Below, one piece after another: positions 54,800 through 64,000 of a stretch of DNA of 64,000 nt. The DNA is from Chrysopilus asiliformis (taxonomy: Eukaryota; Arthropoda; Insecta; Diptera; Rhagionidae): positions 88,129,848-88,193,847 of the forward strand of contig OZ035960.1 of the NCBI GenBank assembly GCA_964034945.1, written 5' to 3'. How positions within the stretch are numbered: the stretch's first letter is position 1; each line of letters begins with the position of its first letter. The translations under genes were made by a program, and so were the position numbers. The notes below the pieces were generated by a model, which was given only the letters and a program-made list of their open reading frames with translations, had not been told where the DNA came from and ran no database searches.

Positions 54800-56435
54800 T
54801 TGCCTCACAGCACTTTACTTTAGTATAAGCTGTGTGGTAAAGTATTGGATGCACTTTTGGAAAAAATAATAGGTGGCCTGGGAAACTGTTTTAAAATTTA
54901 TTTAATTGAGTAAAAAAAAAAGAAAAATTAAAAAAAAATTCAATTTTATTCCACTGTGAATCGATCCCATCTAACAACACTCATTGCACATTTTAGCCGC
55001 GTTACTATGTGGTCCAAATCACCTAACAAATAGGCTGAGATGGTCAAAAATAGAACCATGAAATGGCCGCTACGTCACAGCGACGTTACATTGCAACCTT
55101 GAACCTGTTTTTTTTTCAATTGCCAAGAGTTTTTTTTTTATTGGGTCCGGAATTCGAGTAAATGGCAATCACTTCTCCCGCGCGCTTGTCGACATGATCT
55201 TCTCCTCTAATTTCATTAAAGTGATTTGTAAAAAAAATGTGTTGCCATATCGAGCAAAAGAGGGGGTAAATTTGTCTCATAAAACCCATTAATTGAATGA
55301 AATTCCATCGCGACTCTAGGCGACAACATAATGTTCAACATTGAGCATATTTTGCACAGCATGACGTGGGTTAGAATATACGGCCTCAGTGTCAAATTTT
55401 ATTGTCACTGCAAATAAAGACGGGAATTTCGGGTAGTGCGCGGGGGCAAAAGAGTTGATGGCAATAAACAAGTGAAATTGACCCCCAAACACATCCACGC
55501 GGGTGAAATTATGCGGTGCTCTGAAAGTTGGGGGAACTGCTGTTGGCGTATTCTACTTACAGCAGAATTCGAATGTGGATACATTTTAGCCTATGAGACG
55601 ATGGTGACGTTTATTCTTCAAAGTATAAAATTGAAAGAAAATCCTAGCGATTTTCATCAGAGATCAGACGCGGAAAAAGGATTTTCACAATTTCATTTTT
55701 ACACCTTTTTTACCTCTTAGTGTCAGTATAGGTGTCTCTGTGAATTTCCGCCATAAAGTTACTCGTTTTTTTAATTTTTTTTCTCAGATTCTAACAAGAA
55801 AATAAAATTCTGAGAAGGCCAGATATTCTTTCAACAATACCGGCAGCCGGCACGACACCTAAGACGACGACGGAATTTCTCCTGAAAAGGAATTTCTTCG
55901 TCAGTGCGTAGTAAAATAAAATTTCGCATTTTATATAACGTTATCATCTGCTTCAAGGATAAATTTGAGGAATTCATGATAAAAGTGAAGCTTCACAGGT
56001 AGATAAAATTCACAGGAGTTTTGTATTTATGTTCAATTAGATTTCAGACATCATCCGCAGCCAGCAAACTCTTTATAATGCGACATTTTCGGAGACATGT
56101 CACATGCTTATTTCCGAAAAAGATTACAGGATTTTGCAGATATTTCAATGTGTGGATATTAAGATCTGTATGATATTCATATACCTTTCGAAAATGGAAG
56201 CCATCATCTGAGGGAAATATACCCAAAGACATAATCTGAGATTTGTAAATAATTCATTTGAAAAAGGTAAAGTACGGATTTTGTGGCCGTTTTCCTTGAG
56301 TCCTTCTAAACTTACAGAATCATGTAAATACTTTAGTTATAATTTTTCAAGGTCGATAAAAATAAGCTGGAGAATTATTTACTTTCGCTTTGATTGCTTA
56401 ATATTTTCTTTGATTACTTTCAGAACTATGCTGGC
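54800..56435. other. intron stretch without recognised feature
   Basis: The 94-codon frame at 55436-55720 shows no domain. A short inverted motif TTTCTCCTGAAAAGGAATTTC lies near 55875. Nothing else stands out. Confidence 0.55.
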
Positions 56436-56439
56436 TCAA

Positions 56440-57650
56440 ATATAAAATATCTGATGTGAACAGCACATGACTTTCGTACACAAATTCTTTTTTCCGGCGT
56501 ATTTTTATAGAGTAAATAACCCGACAAATAAAATATTAGTTTACATAAAAATATCAATTTTTTTACAAAATTGGAAATATCTGGATAACGGTAAAATATA
56601 TCGCTTTACTGTAAAAGGCAAAAATGCAAAGAATTTTCATATCTTTAATACCTCCTCAACTGTTTTTTTTTTCGAAAAACTGTTGGTTTGCATGCAAGCC
56701 TAATGTTACGCTTTCCAATGGAAAAAATCAGTTGTGGTCAACACAAAACTTTCTTCTACAAAATCTACGACCCTGTGCAATTTACGTTATAGCCCTGTCG
56801 TATTGTCAACCCAATACAACCTCCCAATAAATTGTTGGTTCATCCAAAAATATCAAAAACGTACAAAATTTGAGATAACTTGAGAACTGTAAAAGATATC
56901 AATTTACGGTAAATGGCAAAAAGGTAGAAAATTTTAACATCTCCAATTTTTCCTTAAATTAATTTGTCGAAAGATCGTTAGTTTGCAAGTAATTTGCAAA
57001 AATATATTTTTTTATATTTTAATCTAAATATCTCAATAACGGTAAAAGATAACGGATAACGGTAAGAAACAAAATTGTGCAGAATGCCATTCTCATTAAT
57101 TCACTTCATACATTCAGTCAGCAAAAACCCGTTAATTTTCGAGATAATCGCAAAAAACTGTTTTTTTTTGGAAATAACGGTTTATCTCGATAACAGGTGG
57201 AGATATCGAGTTACAGCTAAAGACAAAAGTGTGGGAAATTTAATTTTCTCCAAGTTTTGTCATACTTAAGGCCACTAAAAAACGCGTAGTTTCGGAGTAA
57301 ATCGAGAAAAACGAAATTGCGATTTTTGAAAAACCGCCATTTTGGATACTTCCGGTTAACGGATTTCCACCAAAAGTTGATAGGATCGTCCCATTTCAGG
57401 ACCCAACATACCTATAAAATTTCATGGCGCTAGCTCTATTAGTTTTTGAGAAATCTTGTACACAGACTGACAGACTGACAGACTGACAGACTGACAGACT
57501 GACAGACTGACAGACTGACAGACAGAACGACATTTTTTTAATATGACTCCAATCGACTCAGGAGTGATCGGGAAATGTTTTTTAGGCAAAATTAAGAGGT
57601 CGAAATTTTTCATGAATACAATACTTTATTATACTCCGTAGAAGAAAGTA
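56440..57650 (-). repeat. family B repeat, copy 2 (inverted relative to copy 1)
   Basis: Read on the minus strand it repeats the order of 30969-32180: TACTTTCTTCTACGGAGTAT, GAGTCGATTGGAGTCATATT, a short CTGTCAGT array (57465-57529), AAACTAATAGAGCTAGCGCC, then the TACCGTTATC/GATAT modules. Identity to copy 1 looks very high by eye over about 950 bp. It extends further left than copy 1, with sequence shared with 42480-42600. Confidence 0.88.
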
Positions 57651-57659
57651 AAAATCTGG

Positions 57660-58810
57660 ATAACGGTCAAATACATTAGTTTTAAAGAACCACCAAAAAC
57701 CCGTGATTTTCGAGATAATCGCAAAAAAACTAAATTTTTTTAAACCATGCTGTATCTCGACAACGGTTTTGAGATATCGAGTTTTAGTAAAAGACTACGC
57801 TTTTGAAATATCGACTTTAGTCGTTCCATTCCAGGACCAAACAGACTTGTCAAATAGTAATTTTTGAGAAATTTTGTACAAAGACCGACAGACAGAAAGA
57901 CATTTTTGTAACAATACTCAAATCGACTCAGGAGTGGTCGAGAAATGTTTTTTAGGCAAAATTAAGAAGATAAAAGTTTTCATGAATACTCCGTATAAGA
58001 AAGTATTATAATTAGTGATTACAGTGAAAGATTGGTTCCTAAAAATATATACTTTTCTTTTCAGGAGGAAAAAATAACATTTTAAAGTTTAAAAATTTTA
58101 AATTTTTATTAAGTAACCGAAAATCTCGTTTTTTTTTATTAAGAAATCCAAATTTTGAAGACACTTTTTTAGGAGAACGATCATCCGAAATCGCAATTTT
58201 ATTTTTTTGTTATTTACTTCGAAACTACGCGTTTTTCAGTAGTCTTATGTACAGCAAAAGTTGGAGACAACAAAATTTTCTACAACATTGTATTTTACCA
58301 GAACTCCGTATCTCAAGCCGTTATCGAGATATGTATATCGCTTTTTTTTAAATCAGTTTTTTTCGATTATCTGGAAAAATAACGGGTTTTAGTAGTTTAA
58401 TGTAGCAGATAAATTGAAGAGAATAATGTCTGCCATAATTATGTCTTTTACCGTTATCCACTATATTTTACATTTATCGAGATACAGTAAAACCTCCCTA
58501 ATCGGGACACCGACGGGACCGCGAATTCCTGTCCCGATTTCGAGGTGTCCCGATTTTAGAGTGTCCCAATTAAGAGGTTCTACTGTATTATCATTAAAAG
58601 TTAAAAAACTATATTTTTTTGAATTGCTTGCAAACAACAGTTAATGGCAGAATTAAAGATATTAATTTTCTACATTTTTGTCTTTTACCGTAAATCGATA
58701 TCTTTTACCGTTATCGAGATATTTCAGCTTTTGTAAAAGAAAAATAACTAATATTTTATTCGTCAGGTAAATTATGCAGAAACGGAGATTTTGTACAAGA
58801 AAGTCATGTG
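57660..58810. repeat. rearranged family B fragments
   Basis: 57660-57995 is a short minus-orientation piece with a GTCTTTCTGTCTGTCGGTC remnant. 58190-58810 is in the plus orientation, and the two face each other. A pogo-like MITE is inserted at 58485-58585. Confidence 0.75.
58485..58585. mobile_element. pogo-like MITE, 101 bp
   Basis: The ends CAGTAAAACCTCCCTAATCG and complementary GAGGTTCTACTG are flanked by TA, with internal CGGGACA/TGTCCCGAT pairing. It sits inside a GATA-TA-GTTATT family B module, so it is younger than that repeat. Confidence 0.88.
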
Positions 58811-59287
58811 CTGTTCACATCAGATTTTTTTTGTTAGATTTTGCAAGTTGAATTACAATTGAATTTCTGATTTTTTTCCCAAACAACTGTCTTCAAAGCA
58901 CTTTGTGGGAAAACCATTACAGTACAAGTCTTCCGTTTTCAGTTGACTGATTTTGAAGATTTTTAAGATATTAAAAAAAAAAAACTTTTTAACAAAATTT
59001 TCCTTTATTATTAATGAGAACTGTTTGTACATTGGTTTTGCAAACTTTCAAATGTTTTAATTATTTTTAACTACAGAAATTATTTAAAATTTTTTAATTA
59101 TTTTTAACCACAAAAATTATTTATTATTTTAAAAGGGTGGCAATCGTTATGCCTTTACGGTAAACCTACATCTCAGATTTTATACAAACCTTCGGCTTCG
59201 GCCAAAAACTGACCTTCAGACGGACTCTAATTTTGAATAACATTTCAAATACTAAAGCTAGCATCAGACGAGCACACAAAACCTTAA

Positions 59288-59960
59288 CCCCACGGTTAGA
59301 CGTGCGACTAGAAGTCGCATGCGATTATCCCTCCTACTACGTTTTTCAATTTGACAGGTGTTGCGATTTGCTCTGCTGTCTTGCGACATTGCATGTGACT
59401 TCAGTTGAAAAATGTCAAACGCAAGAAAACAAACAAAGTTATTAGCCGCAGTAAGCTATAAAAATGATAGAAATCGCAGAAAAGTCTGCCAAAAACTATG
59501 AAGGCTCATAAATATCTTCTGTCGATGCTCCAGACTTCCGACTCGGATATATTTTCTTTTTTTTCGTGAACATACGTCGTTCGTAAATTTCTCAACTTTT
59601 TCTTCACTTCCTCGCTTGTGAGTTTCAATTCCGCGCCGATTTGTTCATACGCCTGCCTCTTGAGATCGTTTCTACGATACAATTTCGAGGCAGTCTTCCA
59701 GAGGCACTCTCTTTTCCGGCACAAATTTATTAATTTTAAAATTTCACTTCTACTCAACTTATTTTCTGCCATTGTGAAATCAGACATAACCTTAAATGTC
59801 AAATCATTTGCAGTTCCAGTCGCAGCTCAGATTGTATGAGGTTTTTACATACGACTTGAGTTGCGATTTTCCCCGCTTGCATGCAACTGGCGTTTACACG
59901 AGCGATTTCCCTGAGATGAGATTCGGCATGCGACTTCTAGTCGCACGTCTAACCGTGGGG
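59288..59960. mobile_element. PIF/Harbinger-like element with MADF-type ORF, 673 bp
   Basis: Perfect inverted ends of about 35 bp begin CCCCACGGTTAGACGTGCGA and end TCGCACGTCTAACCGTGGGG. TAA flanks both sides (59285-59287, 59961-59963), the TWA duplication typical of PIF/Harbinger. The element contains a 98-codon ORF on the minus strand (next entry) and no transposase. Confidence 0.92.
59506..59802 (-). CDS. MADF-like accessory ORF of a Harbinger-type element
   Basis: A 98-codon frame that starts MTFKVMSDFTMAENKLSRSE (the MAENKLSRSE Met is a likely alternative start) and continues ILKLINLCRKRECLWKTASK, NDLKRQAYEQIGAELKLTSE and EVKKKLRNLRTTYVHEKK. The pattern L-I-x(4)-R-x-C-L-W, then Y-x-x-R-N-D-x-K-x-x-A-Y, then V-K-K-K-x-R-N-L-R-x-x-Y is the MADF/Myb-SANT-like DNA-binding fold. 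Harbinger elements normally encode such a protein beside the transposase, to deliver it to the ends and the nucleus. The frame stops soon after the domain and lacks a BESS-like tail, so it may be truncated. It is intact as far as it goes. Confidence 0.75.
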   Translation of the reverse strand: MTFKVMSDFTMAENKLSRSEILKLINLCRKRECLWKTASKLYRRNDLKRQAYEQIGAELKLTSEEVKKKLRNLRTTYVHEKKENISESEVWSIDRRYL

Positions 59961-60244
59961 TAACACGTGTGATGACTGACGTAATTTTGACGTCACAAAA
60001 TTGTAACACCAGTTAACACCGTCTGATAACTTAAATTGTGACAGAATTTTTGTTTACACACCCTGTGATAACCTGTGTTACGACAATTTTTTTGACGTGT
60101 GTTAAACGAATTTTGCCTCCGTCTGATAACCGGTGTGTAAAACGTGGTATGTGTGATGGCATTTTTCGGTTTGTGTAAAGAGTGTGGGAAAATGTCCCAA
60201 TGTGTAAACTGGCATGACTTCGTGCCATTTCACACGCACTGTGT

Positions 60245-60483
60245 TATAGCGAATATCTTAAAAACGGTGCATCTTATCAAAAAAGTGCAAGAACAAAAGT
60301 TGTTTAGGATATGATTCTACATAAAACTCCGATACATCAAAATCCGATTGGGAAAATTTTTAAAAAATCTTATTGAAAAGTTTGACTACAAAGTGGAATT
60401 TTGATACAACTATTCGCTGTTCAATTAAACTTCAAATAATGCCATATCACCATACGAGTTTTCAATTATAGCTTTTGTTATGT
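60245..60483 (+). repeat. mini-me-like fragment
   Basis: It starts ATATCTTAAAAACGGTGCAT and ends TATAGCTTTTGTTATGTTTA, matching the right half of the copy at 32769-33336. It abuts the Harbinger-like ORF at 60763-60484. Confidence 0.75.
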
Positions 60484-60763
60484 TTATATCTGCGATTTCA
60501 CCAATTGTTAGCAAAAGATCGAATTGACCGGCCGACATCCGTAAGAAATTCCGATACAATTCGAGTTCTTCAGAGCGCAATTCCACCATCAATTTGGCAA
60601 AGAAACCCTCCTTCTCGCGACGCGACACCCAATCCTTTGTCCAACAACTGCGCTTTCGAGCCATTGACTCGTCGTCGTCGTCGTCGTCGTCGTCACTGCT
60701 TTCCAAAATATAGGCTGCCAAAACCGCCATATCCATCATCTCCTCATATTTCCTTTTTGACAT
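60484..60763 (-). pseudogene. Harbinger-like transposase N-terminal fragment
   Basis: The frame starts MSKRKYEEMMDMAVLAAYIL, has an eight-residue Asp run encoded by a GTC microsatellite, then CWTKDWVSRREKEGFFAKLM, VELRSEELELYRNFLRMSAG and QFDLLL. The W-x(4)-W-x-x-R-R ... L-Y-R-N-F-L-R-M-x-x-x-x-F-D-x-L-L order is the N-terminal part of PIF/Harbinger transposases. Coding ends where the mini-me-like fragment begins (60483), so the DDE domain is lost. Confidence 0.8.
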
Positions 60764-60772
60764 TCTAATTTA

Positions 60773-61522
60773 GGGGCCTATTGCGGTTATCGATATCTAT
60801 TCGATCGACCATCGATATCTATTCGATCGACCATCGTTGGCCGGAACGATCGAAAAACAATTTGGTATTGCGTAAGGTTCATCGTTCAAGCAATCGCTAT
60901 TGTGAATTTTTTAGTGTTTGACGTTTGGGAATTCACATTGTTGAAGTTATTTTAATGTTTAAAAATGACTTCAACGCAGAAAATACAATATTGAGCTCCC
61001 TTAAAACCCTTAGAGGAGGTGGATGACAGTGGCCATATGAGCGAATTTACACCAGAAGACGGTTTTACAAACCAACGTCAAGGCGAAAATATTAAACACC
61101 GAATGTTGAGTTCTTTGAATTGACCAATATTTCAAATCTATGTGAATAAAACAGTTTTTAAGTTCATTTTTTATTTAAATTATTTTTATACCACTTTGGT
61201 CTTATTTATCTTCATTTTTTCAACAAATTTTTATATTGGATTTTTGATCGAAGTTTTGATCAAGATATTCCTCATTAATAATTTCCTAATGTGTACAAAT
61301 ACTTCCATTTTATTATTAGCCTCTAATTTTGATAAAAAAAAAAGTAATTGCAATACTTCACCGATCGCTAACTTGACATAAACTTCACCGAACGATCGAA
61401 CAAATGTCATCGTTCCGAACTGAACGATTTTATCGTTCACGAACGATAAAATCGATTATCACAATACCGATTTTTCGATTTGACATTTCAACGATCGATT
61501 GACGAAGCTCACAATAGGGGCC
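60773..61522. mobile_element. Harbinger-like MITE with TTA duplication, 750 bp
   Basis: The left GGGGCCTATTGCGG and the right end in reverse, GGCCCCTATTGTGAG, are imperfect inverted ends. TTA flanks both sides (60770-60772, 61523-61525). Sub-terminal CGATCGATCGACC and CGATCGATTGAC motifs pair. It lies ten bases upstream of the ATG of the transposase fragment, splitting that gene from its own upstream region. Confidence 0.75.
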
Positions 61523-61525
61523 TTA

Positions 61526-61880
61526 ATTTGATTTTTCTTAACAAATTGAAAATAGCGCACAATTGCTTGTCAAAATGACCGAGGAAAGTACACAAAATGT
61601 CAGAGAGCTATCACACCGTCTGATAGCAAATCAGTGTGTCATAGCAAATCAGACGATTTCTACTGCTGTCACACGTCTTTCATCATCACGCCTTTTGAGG
61701 CTTTTCACTCCGTCTGATAACTACTCAACCTGCGTCACACAGTGTGTAATTGTGTGACAAAATTTCGTGTGAAGACTAGCGTCGTTACCACGTTTTGGGA
61801 CAAAAATCCGATTGTGTGGAAAAAAAATTTCACACCGTCTGATAGCAACACTTTTCAAGCGTAAGGACGTGTCGTGTCAG
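61526..61880. repeat. upstream part of a Harbinger-like element, CACCGTCTGATAGC repeats
   Basis: TCACACCGTCTGATAGCAA-type motifs occur here three times and also at 60018-60140 (ACACCGTCTGATAAC). They flank the transposase fragment on both sides and are probably its sub-terminal repeats. The true ends were not fixed. Confidence 0.5.
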
Positions 61881-63200
61881 ATGTGTGTGAAATGTTACTT
61901 GATTTCGTTGTTGATTTTGTAGAAATTACCAAGTTTTACGGAATTTTGAAGACTTGTCTCGAGATTTCTAGCTCGATTTGCTTCATCAAACCACGGAAAT
62001 GGTCGAATTTACGTAATTTTGCTTTGGTCTGATTATAGTATTAGGTAAGAATTCGCAACTGTCGTGTAAACGAATCTTCATAATTCAATCATTTGCTCCA
62101 AAAACTTTATACAAACTCAAACTCAAACCCACAAAGAACAGAACACGAAGTACATAAAATTTGTACATAAAAAGCTTAATTTCATTTTGTTGGTGCAAAC
62201 GACCGTTTACAGATTACGTGTATTTTTTCTTGTCTGCAGGAAAACTCAAGAATTTTTAACAACCTTCAACAAAAGATTTTTAAAAGATTTTCTTTGGAAA
62301 CAGAAATTATAATGACTTAAAAATCTCCTACAAAATACGATTTTTCGCCGCCCGAATCAATTTTAGTGTAATTTAATATTTTTATTGCATGTATCGAAAA
62401 TATTGAAGGATTTAAATTCGGACCAACGCAACGTACAGAAATTATTCCATTGTAAATTTTAGTATTCCCCGAAGGTGAATATCTAAAAAGATATTTTATT
62501 TAAACCATTTCACTGTTATAGTAGCTACAAGAGAATACAGAAGAACTCAAGGTACGAAAAGTGCGGCGATTGATTTCAAGGATTTTATAAAATTTCTCTC
62601 TTGGTATTGAAATAAATTTTCAAGTGCTTCGAGTGTGTCAGATCCATTTCATTTATGTGCCCTTAGGTCCAATTACGGAATTCCCAAAATCCCCCTCAAA
62701 GGATGAAATTCCATATACATCTTAGGATTTCTAAAAGAAAAGGTTTAGCCTAGCATACATTCACATAGACAACAAATTCCATTTTCAATCAATTCTTTTT
62801 TGTGTGTGTTTGAGGTATATTTAGAAGGATAACGACGGTCGTCATTAGAAACAAGTCGTTTCCATCGCACCTGTTACTGACGACTATTGAAGTTTAACTA
62901 CTTTCAGCGATGAAAATCCATTTGCTATACGCTATAGTATGTATGGACACTCGTATAATAAGAGAACACGTTTCCCATGTACATTGCTCGATACTCATAG
63001 CAGTTGATTAGATTAACCACAAAATTAAAGCGCAGGTGAATGTACAAACTTGGAACAGGTGAGAAATTGCTACAAACATATGAGATTAAATAATAGTAGT
63101 ATTTTATGATCAGCACGTGATTTTCAATTAGAGAAAAATCTTTAAAATGGTAAATGAAAATAGTTTTATGTTAAAATCAACAGATTATGCAAATCTAAAT
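61881..63200. other. intron stretch without recognised feature
   Basis: AT-rich, apparently unique. No ORF, repeat or RNA I can support. Confidence 0.6.
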
Positions 63201-63208
63201 AAAGAACA

Positions 63209-63645
63209 GAAGAAAAGCTACAATTGCCAGAGACCTATATGATGGCAGACAAAAAATGATGACAGACAAAATATGATGGCAGACAAAAAAAATCCATTTG
63301 TGTATAGGAGAGGTCCGATAGGATTTTGATGTATCGAAGAAGAGTGATCCGATAGGATTTTTATGTATCGATGAGTTATGTAAAATCCTGTTCTAAACAC
63401 ATTTTACCTTTATATATGACTTACCGTTTTCGAGAAAATTGCAAAAAAATTTTTCGTTTGCAAATTGGAGGAAGGAAGAAATGGTCCAATTCTGCCCGTT
63501 TAAGAACTTAGCGTAGCCATTTACGAGAAACGCAACTACACCAAATATCAAAGCTCTAGCTCAATCCTTTCGAAAGTTATGGTGTTCATGGACGGACAGA
63601 CAGACGGACGGACACGCGGAAATCAAAATCTTTAATTTCAAAATC
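63209..63645 (-). mobile_element. mini-me-like element
   Basis: It starts AGAAGAAAAGCTACAATTGC and has a repeated GATGGCAGACAAAAAA motif, TTGTAAATTGGAGGAAGG, GCCATTTACGAGAAACGCAA and a GACGGACAGACAGACGGACG tract (63592-63613), then CGCGGAAATCAAAATC. The orientation is opposite to the copy at 32769. Confidence 0.8.
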
Positions 63646-63843
63646 CGAGGATTGTTGTTTTTGTCTTTATGGAACGCATTTTATTGCTTGGGGTTGCGGT
63701 TCATAAAATATGTCATGCTAATTTTAGGCTTGTCGGACATCCTCCGTCCCTTCTTCGTCACGACTTTCAACAATTTTATGTATAGAGTTTCCGAAGTCAG
63801 ACTACCATTTTTATAGTCCGATGTTACCAATTCAGGAACTTGT

Positions 63844-63957
63844 GGTGGGTTTCACGACATTTTTAGCGACCGCTAATTTGTGTTAGCGGGCGAATTCTAA
63901 GCAAAAAGAGCCTGCTAACTGAATTTAGTGACAGCTACAAATTTCGTGTAACCCGCC
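63844..63957. mobile_element. small palindromic MITE, 114 bp
   Basis: The left GGTGGGTTTCACGACAT pairs with the right ATTTCGTGTAACCCGCC, with an internal GCGACCGCTAA/TTAGCGGGCG. It is related to 6390-6488. Confidence 0.6.
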
Positions 63958-64000
63958 TTCTAGTAAAAAAACAAAAGTGTAGGAGACTTCACTGTCTTCA

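Larger units (their letters stand above)
30901..64000 (-). other. presumed large 5' intron of lap, transposon-rich
   Basis: The exon at 30758-30900 starts inside a codon, so an upstream exon must exist. No GPKKKHLDY-like or KATTEE-like exon was found by eye in the 33 kb to the right. The whole stretch is therefore interpreted as intron, or intron plus 5' region, filled with the elements listed separately. An overlooked small exon cannot be excluded. Confidence 0.65.

Overview
The window is intronic and exonic DNA of an insect, almost certainly a dipteran. The DNA is AT-rich, with GT-AG introns, mariner, hAT, PIF/Harbinger-like and piggyBac-like transposons, and many repeats built around (GTCY)n microsatellites like the DINE-1/mini-me elements known from flies. 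I cannot name the species.

One host gene is recognisable, on the minus strand: lap, the insect AP180/CALM (PICALM) clathrin-assembly adaptor. Thirteen coding exons can be placed from 30900 down to 1362, and their phases join without a break into about 812 codons. Exons 30758-30900 to 24300-24436 encode most of the ANTH (phosphoinositide-binding) domain. This part includes a 21-nt microexon (25515-25535) whose skipping would give the vertebrate-like junction. Exons 19554-19719 to 1362-1461 encode the disordered clathrin/AP-2/EH-binding tail, with NPF, DLF and DLL motifs, a large Gln-rich exon, and the conserved DLDSSLASLVDNL block. The first coding exon, which should carry the start codon and the basic PIP2-binding motif, and the last exon(s) with the stop codon were not found. 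They probably lie right and left of the window.

Everything else is intron. From 1.5 to 30.7 kb the introns hold a piggyBac-like MITE with a Harbinger-like MITE inside it, hAT MITEs, two broken mariner copies, a non-LTR retrotransposon tail, tandem repeats and a 165-bp palindrome. The last 33 kb (30901-64000) appear to be one large 5' intron that has acted as a transposon sink. It holds two long GTCT-microsatellite repeats in opposite orientation about 25 kb apart, DINE-1/mini-me-like elements, a 1.35-kb hAT, and a mariner interrupted by a Harbinger element with a 3-bp target duplication. It also holds a tRNA-derived SINE, a 2.7-kb hAT with a second hAT and a 332-bp hairpin inside it, and Harbinger elements carrying MADF and transposase fragments.

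No second host gene, rRNA, functional tRNA or CRISPR array is supported. The items most worth a second look are the lap microexon, the weak splice pair around the 9-kb intron, a three-copy MITE family that preserves an ATG followed by a splice donor, the small Harbinger element that keeps only an accessory MADF-type ORF, and the nested hAT/hairpin structure.
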